Assembly (NCBI GenBank): GCA_964529415.1
Contig: CAZGWD010000007.1
Location: 124,001-188,000, forward strand
From: CAYMPH01 sp964529415
Lineage (GTDB): Bacteria; Spirochaetota; UBA4802; UBA5550
Direction: 5' to 3'
Length of the DNA stretch: 64,000 nt
Made by a program: the position numbers and the translations under genes. The notes beneath the pieces are model-generated. The model saw only the letters and a list, made by a program, of their open reading frames with translations, searched no databases and was not told where the DNA came from. Below, one piece after another: positions 35,138 to 44,544 of the stretch. Each line of letters opens with the position of its first letter. Positions within the stretch are counted from its first letter, which is position 1.

Positions 35138-36118
35138 TTAACGGCTTTTAATTACAATTACCGGCGCATCTTCCCCTTCGAGTTTTTTTAAAATACCGAG
35201 AGGGTCATCTCTCAGCAGGAAAAATCTTATCCCGTAAATATATGGTTTCTTTTCTTTTATCCTTTTAGGATTTTTTGAAAGCTGATCATTCATGTAATCG
35301 ATAAAAAGCTCCTTTTTAACTTCGGGTATTCTTGAATGGATCATATAAACTTTATCATTTTCAACAAATGCAAAACCGAGATGACCCACCCATTTTTTTT
35401 CTGACTGGTTTGTTCTTATTAAATTAAATAAATAGATATTATTTTTACCTGAGTTTTTATCAAATAATATAAGTTTTGTTAAAATATCAGAAGTTTTACT
35501 TTCATGAAAATATGAAAATTTAACTTTTTCATCAGGAAAATTTCCTTCTCTGTTATTCATTGTAAAAAATAAATTTCTTTCAACGGTCTGTTCGTAAAAT
35601 AGAAGATTTTCTTTTGAAAGGCTGCTGTTTATATCTTCTATAATCCAGGAATTATTTTTTTCCCAGTCAGCTTCAAAAAAGTGGTTTCTTGTTTCCCAGC
35701 CTACCAGTCCATTTTTATATCGTATCCGCTGTAGTGATACAAAATATGATCTCCAGGAATTTGACAATGATAGAGCTATTGAATTTTCAACAAAAGTTAC
35801 GCAGTCACTTTCATCAAGATTATACATTGCTTTTTCAGACGGGACTTCGAAAGGAAATTCTCCAGAAGTGCCTTCAACATGAGGCTGACCAACCTGTTTT
35901 TCAGCTATTATCTTCAGCCTTTTTGAAAATAATTTTTCCTGTTTATATTGCCATGATAAATACAGATTAATTTCTTCAGGACTTAAATCGTAAATATATT
36001 TATTTATAAAATTATTCGGAGAAGAATCATCACTATCCGAAAATTGTTTTTTTTCAGGTTTTGAACAGGCTATGAAAAAAATCTGTAAAATGATAATTAA
36101 AAAAAATATTTTTTTCAT
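35138..36118 (-). CDS. DUF1460-family lipoprotein (NlpC/P60-like amidase)
   Basis: 326 residues, lipoprotein signal (FFIAC). The DUF1460 fold is recognised from LDESDCVTFVENSIALSLS (Cys nucleophile), IRYKNGLVGWETRNHFFEADW (His) and VGHLGFAFVEN. Characterised members are N-acetylmuramoyl-L-alanine amidases or gamma-D-glutamyl-diamino-acid hydrolases that process peptidoglycan fragments. Expected in the periplasm, anchored by lipid. It ends 10 bp from the convergent terminator and starts 21 bp after the flavoprotein gene, so may be the second gene of a two-gene unit. Confidence 0.82.
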   Translation of the reverse strand: MKKIFFLIIILQIFFIACSKPEKKQFSDSDDSSPNNFINKYIYDLSPEEINLYLSWQYKQEKLFSKRLKIIAEKQVGQPHVEGTSGEFPFEVPSEKAMYNLDESDCVTFVENSIALSLSNSWRSYFVSLQRIRYKNGLVGWETRNHFFEADWEKNNSWIIEDINSSLSKENLLFYEQTVERNLFFTMNNREGNFPDEKVKFSYFHESKTSDILTKLILFDKNSGKNNIYLFNLIRTNQSEKKWVGHLGFAFVENDKVYMIHSRIPEVKKELFIDYMNDQLSKNPKRIKEKKPYIYGIRFFLLRDDPLGILKKLEGEDAPVIVIKSR

Positions 36119-36139
36119 AGCAGCACATTCACAGCATTG

Positions 36140-36709
36140 TTATTGTTTAGTAGAAATTATGCCAAGTTCAAAGGCCTGTTTTTTAATAATTTCATTTCCG
36201 GAAATTTCACCTTTTTCGGATGCAGATGCCATAACAGTGCCGAGCCAGCTCATTTTTGTCATATCAACTGTTGATTTGAAGCTGTGAACTATTGGATCAG
36301 CAGTACTGACATTTGTGTCCCCGCAAACAGTAATAATTCCTATTCGTTTTCCTTTCATAATCGGATAATAATCCTTATGCCAGCGCCAGTTGGCGTCAAA
36401 AAAAGCGCACCATCTGTCCAGATAGGCTTTCATCTGCGCAGTCATTGACCAGAAATATACAGGCACACTGTGTATGATGGCATCTGCCTCAAGAATCTTT
36501 TTATGGATATCCTGCATATCATCTTTAATTGCGCAAATTCCAGTTTCGTTGCATTTTTTGCAATCTTTGCATCCGGATATTTTTTTTCTGTCGAGTATTA
36601 TTTTTTCAACTTCAGCTCCAGCTGATGCGGCACCTTCTAAAGCCTGATCCAGAAGAATATCGCTATTACTGCCAACTCGCGGGCTTCCCATTATTCCAAG
36701 AACTTTCAT
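36140..36709 (-). CDS. NAD(P)H-dependent FMN reductase / iron-sulfur flavoprotein family
   Basis: 189 residues, flavodoxin-like fold. The N-terminal MKVLGIMGSPRVGSNSDILL is the FMN phosphate loop. GCKDCKKCNETGIC gives a compact Cys cluster typical of iron-sulfur flavoproteins and of NADPH-dependent FMN reductases of anaerobes. SVPVYFWSMTAQMKAYLDRW contacts the isoalloxazine in relatives. Cytoplasmic redox enzyme; substrate unknown (quinones, O2 or metal ions are plausible). Confidence 0.87.
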   Translation of the reverse strand: MKVLGIMGSPRVGSNSDILLDQALEGAASAGAEVEKIILDRKKISGCKDCKKCNETGICAIKDDMQDIHKKILEADAIIHSVPVYFWSMTAQMKAYLDRWCAFFDANWRWHKDYYPIMKGKRIGIITVCGDTNVSTADPIVHSFKSTVDMTKMSWLGTVMASASEKGEISGNEIIKKQAFELGIISTKQ

Positions 36710-36756
36710 GATAATCCTCCGGGTAATTCAATCGTTAACGGCTATTGTATATTTTT

Positions 36757-37365
36757 TTATGCATCACAATCAATGTCATATATGTATATATTGCTGATAT
36801 CTGTAAAATCATTGTTTTTATATCTGATATTAATTTTCTCTGCTTCTTCTTTTGCTTTCATATAAACAGATGAAATCTTATCCTTAAGCATGTTGCCGTG
36901 TTTGATATAAAATCTCGAAAGAAAAAAATAAACAAGAGCCCCTTCAAGATTTGATGTATAATTTGTATCCCAGTTTTCTTTGACAACTCCAGGGTTTCCA
37001 ATTACAAGCGAAAATGGCGGGACAACAGTACGCGGTTTAACATTGGCTCCTGCTGCAATAACGCTGCCCTTCCCTATAACGCAATCGTTTTGTAATATGG
37101 AATTCATGCCTATGACAGAACAGTCTTCTACTGTGCTGCCGTGAATTACTGCCCCGTGTCCAACAGTTATAAAATTTCCGAGATTTACCGGATGACCTTT
37201 ATCTCCGTGAATAACGCAATTATCCTGAATGCTTGAATAGCATCCGATTGATATGCCGGTAAGATCAGCACGCAGAACAGCTCCAGGCCAGATTGAAGAG
37301 TTTTCCCCGATTGAGACATCTCCAATAACAAATGCCCTGGGATCGATATATATTGTAGAATTCAT
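36757..37365 (-). CDS. Gamma-class carbonic-anhydrase-like hexapeptide protein
   Basis: 202 residues. Left-handed beta-helix repeats from GDVSIGENSSIWPGAVLRAD through VIGKGSVIAAGANV. The three zinc-binding His of gamma-carbonic anhydrase/YrdA are present in IHGDKGHP and VGHGAVIHG. The C-terminus carries about 30 residues beyond the usual end. It may hydrate CO2 or belong to the YrdA group of uncertain activity. A promoter lies between it and the upstream panE-like gene. Confidence 0.88.
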   Translation of the reverse strand: MNSTIYIDPRAFVIGDVSIGENSSIWPGAVLRADLTGISIGCYSSIQDNCVIHGDKGHPVNLGNFITVGHGAVIHGSTVEDCSVIGMNSILQNDCVIGKGSVIAAGANVKPRTVVPPFSLVIGNPGVVKENWDTNYTSNLEGALVYFFLSRFYIKHGNMLKDKISSVYMKAKEEAEKINIRYKNNDFTDISNIYIYDIDCDA

Positions 37366-37371
37366 TTTATT

Positions 37372-37401
37372 TTATTATTTATTTATCAAACTGATTGTCA
37401 A
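37372..37401 (-). promoter_or_regulatory. Promoter for the gamma-carbonic-anhydrase-like gene
   Basis: Minus strand: TTGACA (37401-37396), 18-bp spacer, TAATAA (37377-37372). The -10 box is very close to the ATG at 37365, so the leader would be almost absent, or a more upstream start is used. Confidence 0.35.
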
Positions 37402-37408
37402 TAGTTTA

Positions 37409-38320
37409 TTAAATTCTCTCCATGGCTTTGATAATTTCATAAATAATTTCATTGCATGGTATTGATACTGAATTCTGCCTGCCGTATTCTATAATTTTGC
37501 CATTGATATAATCGATTTCAGTGTTTCTGTTATATTTAATATCCTGATACATGGAACATAAATTTGATGCGGTTTTTCTGCATACGTCCATTGTAATATT
37601 GATCATCTCTTTTTCGTTTAAATTAATATTCATTGAATTTGCAACTTCAACTGCTTCATGAATAATTTTACTTTGCACATCAAGTGAATATTTATTATTT
37701 AATATTTCACCGTTTGGAATAGATAGAATTGATGCAATAGGATTTATGCCGGCATTTACAATGGCTTTTATCCATACAGCTTTATCAGGATTATCTGTAA
37801 ATTCTGCATTAAAACCTGTTTTTTTAAGCAATTCAACTACAGATAACGCATTTTTTTTATTTTTCCCTCCGAGAGTTATATCTCCCTGCCCGCCGAATTT
37901 AACTGTATTTAAATCGGTCTTTGAAGCTCCATAGGATGTGGTGCCGTACACTACCCGGTCTTTATCAAAATGTTTAAACAATATTTCATTATTGCCGATA
38001 CCGTTTTGGAGAGAAACAATAATACTATCACTGTCCAGTTGATTGATTATTGAATTAACCGCGTCTTCAGTTGAATAACTTTTTATAAAAAGAAAAATTA
38101 TTTTACAGCCTGAAATAATGCCTGGATTACTGTCTATGATATTGTCATAACTATCTGTTTTTATCAATTCACAGTCATCTATTGTTTTTATACCTGAATT
38201 TTTTATTGCTGAAACTATATCTGTGTATTTTTCATAAATAGCAAAATCTATTCCGCTTTTTTTAAAATAAGAGGCAGTCAGGAGACCCATGGCTCCTGCT
38301 CCGATAATTGCTGGTTTCAT
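37409..38320 (-). CDS. panE: Ketopantoate reductase family protein (PanE/ApbA)
   Basis: 303 residues. Rossmann NADPH site MKPAIIGAGAMGLLTASYF; IVSLQNGIGN and VVYGTTSYGAS are typical of the substrate cleft. The catalytic Lys is in ADKAVWIKAIVNAGINPIASI, with the conserved Asn. It reduces 2-dehydropantoate to pantoate in coenzyme A synthesis, or a related 2-ketoacid; family members vary. Monocistronic by context. Confidence 0.87.
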   Translation of the reverse strand: MKPAIIGAGAMGLLTASYFKKSGIDFAIYEKYTDIVSAIKNSGIKTIDDCELIKTDSYDNIIDSNPGIISGCKIIFLFIKSYSTEDAVNSIINQLDSDSIIVSLQNGIGNNEILFKHFDKDRVVYGTTSYGASKTDLNTVKFGGQGDITLGGKNKKNALSVVELLKKTGFNAEFTDNPDKAVWIKAIVNAGINPIASILSIPNGEILNNKYSLDVQSKIIHEAVEVANSMNINLNEKEMINITMDVCRKTASNLCSMYQDIKYNRNTEIDYINGKIIEYGRQNSVSIPCNEIIYEIIKAMERI

Positions 38321-38520
38321 CTTAAAATCCTATTTTAAATTTAATTAAAATAATACATTATGATTAATTTTCCAGTTCAATATAAACTTTGTCAATAATT
38401 ATAGTTTAATATTTTCAAATAGAAATTTATTAAACCCTGATAAGACGATCTGGATAAAAAAATATTGATTTTTTTTATAGTAGGTTAAATTTAAAAAAAT
38501 ATTTCTGAAATTATACTATA

Positions 38521-39186
38521 GTGAATGAAATGAATACTGAAAGAAAAATAAAACTCCCGCCGTTGAAAAGGATTCAGGTGGATTTTTATCTGAATCGTCT
38601 TGCAGAATATGGATTTAATTCAGCCTGGTCTGTAGGTTGGTCAGATTATCTTCAGCCTATTCTTTTTGAAAAATTACTGGGAATTCTTAAGAATCTGCCT
38701 GAGAAAAGATCCCTATCTCTTCTCGAAGCAGGTTGTGGCCTTGGGGATCTTTTTTTATTTCTGAAACACAGAGGATATACCAATATCTGTTATCACGGGA
38801 TTGATATAATATCTGAATTAATTTATTCCGGTAAAAAAAAGTATCCACAGGCTGATCTGAAAATAGCGGATTTTACAGATCAGTCTTTTATTGCTGAATA
38901 TGATTATATTGTATGTTCCGGTGCAATGAATATCATGGCTGCAAAGGACAGATCAGGGCATGAAAAGTATGTAATGGATTTTATTGAAAAAATGTTCTCT
39001 CTTTCAAAATGCGGCTGTTCAATCAATCTTCTTGCACATGAAGGCAGGCAATATTTTCCTGAAGACGACAGATTTTACTATGCAGATAGGAGCAGATTTT
39101 TTGAATTCTGTTCAGGTTTATCAGCTGAAACTTATATAGATTACAGAGAACATGATTATATTTTTACTATACTCATGTTCAAATAA
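38521..39186 (+). CDS. Class I SAM-dependent methyltransferase
   Basis: 221 residues. The SAM-binding motif I is LLEAGCGLGDLFLFL, with motif II acidic residue in YHGIDIISELI and motif III around DYIVCSGAMNIM. No membrane segment; substrate cannot be told. The frame opens at GTG 38521, with ATG three codons later (38530) as an alternative; neither has a clear Shine-Dalgarno. It is divergent from panE and 100 bp upstream of the deacetylase gene. Confidence 0.8.
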   Translation: MNEMNTERKIKLPPLKRIQVDFYLNRLAEYGFNSAWSVGWSDYLQPILFEKLLGILKNLPEKRSLSLLEAGCGLGDLFLFLKHRGYTNICYHGIDIISELIYSGKKKYPQADLKIADFTDQSFIAEYDYIVCSGAMNIMAAKDRSGHEKYVMDFIEKMFSLSKCGCSINLLAHEGRQYFPEDDRFYYADRSRFFEFCSGLSAETYIDYREHDYIFTILMFK

Positions 39187-39288
39187 ATATTTACAGCGTA
39201 ATACTTTTTAAATAAAATTTTTTTCAATAAATATAATAATATACGGGAAATAGTTAATGAAAAATTTTCCTATACTGAAAGGTTTATC

Positions 39289-39954
39289 ATGAGAATAGTT
39301 ACATTAAGTTTTGATGACGGATTTTTCTTTTCATCCCTCAAAACAGCTGAAATTTTTGAAAAATTCAGTTTAAAAGCTGAGTTTAATATAGTTGTTACTT
39401 CAAGTATCGACTCCAAAGACAACCCGGAATGCATATATGGAGATTTCAGTTTATGGAACGAGCTTAATTCAAGAGGTCACTATATACAGCCACACGGTTT
39501 CGATCATTCAGATAAAGGAAACATTCCGTTTGAAAATGCAAAAGAAAAAATCAATAATTGCCTGGATTATTTCAATGATAATTTAACGGGTTTTAATCTG
39601 GAAAAAACAATATTTAATTTCCCTTATAATTCTTCAAACCCTGAAATTGAAAACTGGCTGAAAACTAAAGTACGTGGATTCAGAACTAAAGGACCTGTTT
39701 TTAATGATTTACCATCAATAGGATCATTCAGGTTTACAAGTGATACGGCTGAAGATGCTGAAAATGCATTGGATTCTGAAATTGAAAAACTTTTAAATAC
39801 AGATGATAAATGGCTTTTATATACACTTCACGGACTTGATGGCCAAGGATGGGGTCATGTAAAGAGCAGTTATCTTGAGAAAACTCTTAATAGACTGCTT
39901 TCCATTGATGTAAAAATTCTAACTGTTCAGCAGATAATTGAATTATATGCATAA
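39289..39954 (+). CDS. Polysaccharide-deacetylase family (CE4-like) protein
   Basis: 221 residues. It starts directly with the catalytic motif VTLSFDDGFFFS and has the metal-binding HGFDH (His-x3-His) about 55 residues on, then FNFPYNSS and LLYTLHGLDG at the expected later positions. No signal peptide, so it is probably cytoplasmic, unlike most peptidoglycan deacetylases; it may act on a sugar-nucleotide or glycan precursor. AAAGG lies upstream of the ATG. It ends 7 bp from the convergent dehydrogenase gene. Confidence 0.8.
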   Translation: MRIVTLSFDDGFFFSSLKTAEIFEKFSLKAEFNIVVTSSIDSKDNPECIYGDFSLWNELNSRGHYIQPHGFDHSDKGNIPFENAKEKINNCLDYFNDNLTGFNLEKTIFNFPYNSSNPEIENWLKTKVRGFRTKGPVFNDLPSIGSFRFTSDTAEDAENALDSEIEKLLNTDDKWLLYTLHGLDGQGWGHVKSSYLEKTLNRLLSIDVKILTVQQIIELYA

Positions 39955-39961
39955 TATATTT

Positions 39962-40822
39962 TTAATCGTAATTATAAAATCCCTTGCCTGTTTTCTGTCC
40001 CAATAAACCTGCCATTACTCTCTTTTTGAGTAAAGGATGCGGCTTGTAGCCGGGACCCAAATCACGCTCCATGGTTTCCATTCCATGCATTGCTATTTCA
40101 GCTCCTACCAGATCCAGTAATTTACACGGCCCCATAGGATGTCCTGCGCAAAGCATCATGGCCTTGTCAATATCTTCAGGATTATTCCCTTCCTGTACTA
40201 ATTTAACAGCTTCATTAATGAGAACATCAAGAAGACGGCTTACAATGAAACCTGCATAGTCAACAGCAATTATCGGTTCTTTACCGATCTTTTTGATAAA
40301 ATCAAGAACCGAATCCAGGGTATCATCAGATGTTAGCTGTCCTGGAATTATTTCAACACCTTTCATTTGAGGAACAGGATTCATAAAATGAATTCCGATT
40401 ATATTATTCCCGCGTTTGGTTACGCTTGCAATTTCTGTTATTGACAGAGCCGAAGTGTTTGTTCCAATGATAGCATCAGGTTTGCATAATTTATCGAATT
40501 CACGAAACAATTTATGTTTTAACTCAAGATTTTCAAAAACAGCTTCAATAAGAAGATCAGCATTACAGCAGGTTTTTTCGAAATCGGAAATATACTCAAT
40601 TCGTTTTATGGTTTCATTCATTGCCTGTTCTGTAATTTTTTGTTTTTCTACAATTTTTTTAAGGCTTTTTGATATGTTCGATTTGCATCGATCAAGAGCA
40701 TCGGTTTTGATGTCATAGAGGATTACTTCATAACCTGCAGCAGCTGCAACCTGTGTAATGCCGCAGCCCATAGCCCCAGCTCCTATTATCGAGACTGTTT
40801 TAAATTCTATATTATTTTCCAT
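39962..40822 (-). CDS. 3-hydroxyacyl-CoA (3-hydroxybutyryl-CoA) dehydrogenase
   Basis: 286 residues, the length of clostridial Hbd. NAD site SIIGAGAMGCGITQVAAAAG; catalytic His in IIGIHFMNPVPQMKGVEII, with the Glu partner in DLLIEAVFENL. The C-terminal domain has YAGFIVSRLLDVLINEAVKL and CAGHPMGPCKLLDLVGAE. It interconverts acetoacetyl-CoA and 3-hydroxybutyryl-CoA in butyrate or PHB-type metabolism or beta-oxidation. AGAAGG precedes the ATG. No crotonase or thiolase gene is nearby. Confidence 0.92.
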   Translation of the reverse strand: MENNIEFKTVSIIGAGAMGCGITQVAAAAGYEVILYDIKTDALDRCKSNISKSLKKIVEKQKITEQAMNETIKRIEYISDFEKTCCNADLLIEAVFENLELKHKLFREFDKLCKPDAIIGTNTSALSITEIASVTKRGNNIIGIHFMNPVPQMKGVEIIPGQLTSDDTLDSVLDFIKKIGKEPIIAVDYAGFIVSRLLDVLINEAVKLVQEGNNPEDIDKAMMLCAGHPMGPCKLLDLVGAEIAMHGMETMERDLGPGYKPHPLLKKRVMAGLLGQKTGKGFYNYD

Positions 40823-41045
40823 TAGAACCTTCTTTTTTCAATTCAGATTTAAACACCTTCAGGATTCATGGGTAATGCAATAACAGATTATAGAATATTT
40901 TTTGTTTTAGTCAGTATGTCAATTATTATCTTGATTAAATTTATAATTATTAGTATTATATAATAAGAAATAAATATTTAAAATATGAATAATGTTATAT
41001 TCATATTTTAAATAATCTGAAATATATTAAAAAGAGAGATATATT

Positions 41046-41378
41046 ATGATAAAAGATACAATTTCAAAAATCGAAACTAACATTCAGAATTCCAGGAGTA
41101 TTGACGATTTAAAAAAAAATGAACTGCTCACTCTTGTCAGCGCTTTAAAAAAAGAAGTTATGGAACTGTCTAATACGAACAAAGAAGATGCTGAATCAGT
41201 TCTTAATTTTACAAAAACCTATACACATGAAGCGATCAAATCTGAAAAAGACAATATTCTTTTTGAACTGTCATTAAAAGGCCTTTCTAAAAGTGTTGTG
41301 AAATTTGAAGCTTCTCATCCGGATTTAGTTTCAGTTGTAAATTCAATTTGCGTTTCATTGTCTAATAGCGGTTTTTGA
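41046..41378 (+). CDS. DUF4404-family small cytoplasmic protein
   Basis: 110 residues, mostly helical. The C-terminal VVKFEASHPDLVSVVNSIC, then VSLSNSGF, is the DUF4404 signature (FEASHPxLVxxVNxIC...LSNxGI). No enzymatic motif. Members are small proteins of unknown role. It is transcribed alone from the stretch 40823-41045, which otherwise shows nothing but AT-rich sequence. AGAGAG precedes the ATG. Confidence 0.75.
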   Translation: MIKDTISKIETNIQNSRSIDDLKKNELLTLVSALKKEVMELSNTNKEDAESVLNFTKTYTHEAIKSEKDNILFELSLKGLSKSVVKFEASHPDLVSVVNSICVSLSNSGF

Positions 41379-41903
41379 ATTTTATATGAAATGAGGTTCT
41401 GGATCAGGGAAAACGGAATTTTATACAAAGATTCGTCACTAAATAATTTTAATATAAATCTATTTAACCTATATAAATGCCAAATAAAATATTTTTATAA
41501 AAAACCGTTAAAAAAGCCATCCCAATGTTAACTTTGTACTATTATCACATACATCCTGTTTCAGGAACTGTTTCAACTCTAATATCTTGTACTAAATAAT
41601 ACTCATTTTATTTTTATTGAAAAATAATAATCAAAATTTTTTGATTTTATAGAAATTTTCAATTAAATTTTATTAAAAAAATAAAACAGGTCAAAATTAA
41701 TATCAGTAATCAGTCGAAGTTCAGTAATTTGTTTATTTTGATAAAAAACGAATTTTTACATTTAGTACAAACAAAGATATTGACTTTTTACAAATTGGTT
41801 CTATCTTAGCATTCATTATGATTAATTTCTTATCAATTGAAGATTTTTATTATATTTTGTATTTAGTTAATTTATTGAAAAGATAAAGAGATAGATAAAA
41901 CAA
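41379..41903. other. Long AT-rich intergenic region
   Basis: 525 bp without a convincing gene. The only open frames are short and lack a ribosome site. It contains a promoter-like pair near 41780-41807 for the rightward signalling operon, leaving a leader of about 96 bases. I see no riboswitch-like conserved core and no obvious terminator for the DUF4404 gene. Confidence 0.5.
41780..41807 (+). promoter_or_regulatory. Promoter candidate for the GGDEF-TPR-OMP operon
   Basis: TTGACT (41780-41785), 16-bp spacer, TATCTT (41802-41807). Moderate match; best candidate upstream of the gene at 41904. Confidence 0.4.
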
Positions 41904-43226
41904 ATGAAAAATAAATTTACCCAATCGATCGGTTTTAAAATATTATTCTTCTATGTGCTGCTTGCTTTAATAAATACATCATTTGTTATTTTTATCATAT
42001 TTGAAAACCAGGTTGAACTTATTAGTAAAAATACAAAAATTGAGTCTGAACTCCAGTTTTCCAATCTGATAAATTCTATAAAAAAATTCTCTTCTGAAAT
42101 CAAGCAGGGAACATTGTTCAGCTACAATCAAAATGAAAAATCAACTGACCAGTTTTTAAAACTTATAAGTCCTCACATTTCAACGTATTTTATAATTTCT
42201 GAAAAAAATCAGATTCTTCATAAATCTGAAGCTAAAGCAGATCCTCCGAAAACAATGGCAGAGGATATTCTGAGGTCAATAACTTCAAAAAAATTTACCG
42301 GTAAAGAATATTATCTCAGAATAGATGAAAAGAAAAAAAATATATATTGCTATATTCCGCTTGGAGATTTTCAATTAGGAAATACTTTTCTTCTTGCAGT
42401 TAAAGATATAAGCAGTTTAAATGAATCATTAAAAAATCTTTACCGCCAGGCTATCTATATTGTTTTAGTGGTTTTATTTTTTCATGCCATGTTTGCACTT
42501 GTACTTTTTAAATATATTATAAACCCCATAAAACAGCTAAATGAGGGAGCAAAAAGACTCTCTGAACTGGATTTTGAAAAACGAATTTTATTTCCAGGGA
42601 GAAATGATGAATTCGGCTCTCTTGCAGAATCTTATAACAACATGGCTGATTCAATATTTGAAAACTTGAATAAATTAAAAGATGATGCTTATATTTCAAA
42701 AAAAAATCAGCTAAAAATGAGTAATTTGACAGTAAAAGACGAACTAACTGATCTTTATAACCGCATATATATGAATGAGCGCATTCAAGAGGAAGTAAAA
42801 AAATTTAATAATAAAAAAAGCGTTTCTGCTTTAATGCTGATTGACATTGACAATTATAAAGAGATTAATAATATTTACGGTAATAAATCAGGTGATATAA
42901 TTCTGCTTGAAATTTCAAAAATTATTATTCGAAACTGTTTTGAAACAGATATAATTTCAAGATTCAGTAATGATAGATTTGCTGTTTTATCCTGTGATTG
43001 TTCATTAAAAAATATAAAAAAAATATCTGAAAAAATAAGATCTGATATTGAACAAAATACTGTTATAACACCTGATGGAAAATTTAAAGTTACTGCAAGC
43101 ATCGGAATATCATTAACTAATTCTTTGAACGATTCTATAAAAGCAATTGACCTGATAAATTCAGCAGATTCAGCTCTGATGCAGGCTAAACAGCAAGGTA
43201 AAAACAGAGTGGAAATTGTTTCCTGA
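41904..43226 (+). CDS. Membrane HAMP protein with degenerate GGDEF domain
   Basis: 440 residues. First membrane helix ~13-32, a periplasmic sensor of ~145 residues, second helix ~177-200, HAMP (INPIKQLNEGAKRLSELDFE), then a GGDEF fold (DELTDLYNRIYM, LMLIDIDNYKEINNIYG). The signature loop reads RFSNDRF instead of RxGGDEF, so the catalytic Gly-Gly-Asp/Glu-Glu are lost and no cyclase activity is expected. It could bind GTP or c-di-GMP or simply transmit a periplasmic signal. It opens a three-gene operon with an exported TPR protein and a barrel protein, 13 bp ahead of the next start. Confidence 0.87.
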   Translation: MKNKFTQSIGFKILFFYVLLALINTSFVIFIIFENQVELISKNTKIESELQFSNLINSIKKFSSEIKQGTLFSYNQNEKSTDQFLKLISPHISTYFIISEKNQILHKSEAKADPPKTMAEDILRSITSKKFTGKEYYLRIDEKKKNIYCYIPLGDFQLGNTFLLAVKDISSLNESLKNLYRQAIYIVLVVLFFHAMFALVLFKYIINPIKQLNEGAKRLSELDFEKRILFPGRNDEFGSLAESYNNMADSIFENLNKLKDDAYISKKNQLKMSNLTVKDELTDLYNRIYMNERIQEEVKKFNNKKSVSALMLIDIDNYKEINNIYGNKSGDIILLEISKIIIRNCFETDIISRFSNDRFAVLSCDCSLKNIKKISEKIRSDIEQNTVITPDGKFKVTASIGISLTNSLNDSIKAIDLINSADSALMQAKQQGKNRVEIVS

Positions 43227-43239
43227 AAGGATATCCTTT

Positions 43240-44541
43240 GTGAAAAAAAGCATTATTACAGTCATTGCGTTGCTTGTGACCTTTATTATCACTACATTTA
43301 TGCTTATGCTCAATGATATTGTAATTTCAATAAGACTAAATGAGCTGAGAGACAGCCTGCAGAAAATTGACACCAGGGAAGGAAACATTGATCATATCAG
43401 TCTGGTTGCTACCTATGAAATTCATAAAAAATTATTCGAGAAAAGGATTACCCAGGACAAGGCTGATTCCTTTGAACAGGAAATTAATTCTCTGTTAATC
43501 TTTGAAAAAAATAATCAGCCTCCATTTTCTTCCTTATATAATATCATTTCTACGCCGGCTCTCAAAATGATTAATTTTAACCGTATGATCCTCGGGAAAA
43601 TGCCTCTAACTTATAACCGCACCGATGATTCGGAATATATTAATATGGACCTGGCATACTTCTATGAGAGAAATTTTCAATTCAAACGGGCTATAGAGCT
43701 TTATGAAAAAAGTCTTGAAAATATAAATTTAACAGACAATCTCAAAGCCAGCATTCTGCTGCATCAGGGATACTGCTTTGCTCTTGCCGGCTTCAATGAT
43801 AAAGCCAGAAAAAATTATAATACCATACTTGAAAAATACATTAGAGAAAACAGCTCGATAACCGCGACAATTTTATTGGGATACCTTGACGGTTTCCATC
43901 GGGCACAGCAAAACGTGCTGAACAGTAAAGACGATCCAATATTAAGAAGCCAGAATCTTGTAAATCTTCTGGCATATAAACAGGCCCTTACAATTCTTGA
44001 AAAATCCGAGCATGCCGCAAAACCGGATGACCTGCTGCGCATAAAATATTTTAAAGCAAGATGTCTTGGAGGCCTTGGAGAAACCGAAAAAGCTGTGAGC
44101 AATTATCTGGAGGTGATAACATCATCTCCTTTATCACAGTATGCCAAATATTCCAACAGAAAACTTTTTATGATCGGATCATCCGGGAAAAATAACAGTA
44201 TCCTTAAAATATCAAAAGACTTGAATGTGAAAATCAATGACCATGTGCTGACTCAAATGATCAAGGAAAGCGGAGATATTAATGTAGCCGACATCGCGAA
44301 ACACGATGACACTATCAATATTGACTTACCGGCAGATTTACTTGTAAAAATAAATTCCATAACATCCGAGAAAAAGAAACCTGAAGTACCAAAAAGCAGA
44401 TATCTTATTATATTAACAAGCGACGGCAATACATTTAAGGGTACACTTATAGAAGATGTTGAAGAATATATTGCCCTTGATACTTCTATTGGAAAAATTC
44501 AAGTAAAGAAAGATAAAATAAAAAAAATTACAGAAAAATAA
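43240..44541 (+). CDS. Membrane-anchored periplasmic TPR protein
   Basis: About 433 residues from the GTG at 43240 (MKKSIITVIALLVTFIITTF), preferred over the TTG at 43216 because AAGGA precedes it and the signal begins there. The mature part has TPR units (YINMDLAYFYERNFQFKRAI; LLHQGYCFALAGFNDKARK; YFKARCLGGLGETEKAVSNY). The last ~50 residues form a beta-rich module (LILTSDGNTFKGTLIEDVEE onward) that resembles the N-terminal module of the next protein. Probably a periplasmic part of an envelope complex. Confidence 0.78.
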   Translation: MKKSIITVIALLVTFIITTFMLMLNDIVISIRLNELRDSLQKIDTREGNIDHISLVATYEIHKKLFEKRITQDKADSFEQEINSLLIFEKNNQPPFSSLYNIISTPALKMINFNRMILGKMPLTYNRTDDSEYINMDLAYFYERNFQFKRAIELYEKSLENINLTDNLKASILLHQGYCFALAGFNDKARKNYNTILEKYIRENSSITATILLGYLDGFHRAQQNVLNSKDDPILRSQNLVNLLAYKQALTILEKSEHAAKPDDLLRIKYFKARCLGGLGETEKAVSNYLEVITSSPLSQYAKYSNRKLFMIGSSGKNNSILKISKDLNVKINDHVLTQMIKESGDINVADIAKHDDTINIDLPADLLVKINSITSEKKKPEVPKSRYLIILTSDGNTFKGTLIEDVEEYIALDTSIGKIQVKKDKIKKITEK

Positions 44542-44544
44542 AAC

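Noticed and set aside
40823..41045. TTGACA and TATAAT upstream of the 3-hydroxyacyl-CoA dehydrogenase gene
   Set aside because: Both hexamers exist on the minus strand but about 24 bp apart; with a 17-bp spacer the -10 is poor, so not listed.
41391..41528. 46-codon open frame after the DUF4404 gene
   Set aside because: No ribosome site, no signal or family resemblance, and composition matches surrounding noncoding DNA.
41904..43226. Active diguanylate cyclase
   Set aside because: The GGDEF loop is SNDRF; the fold is kept but the catalytic residues are not.
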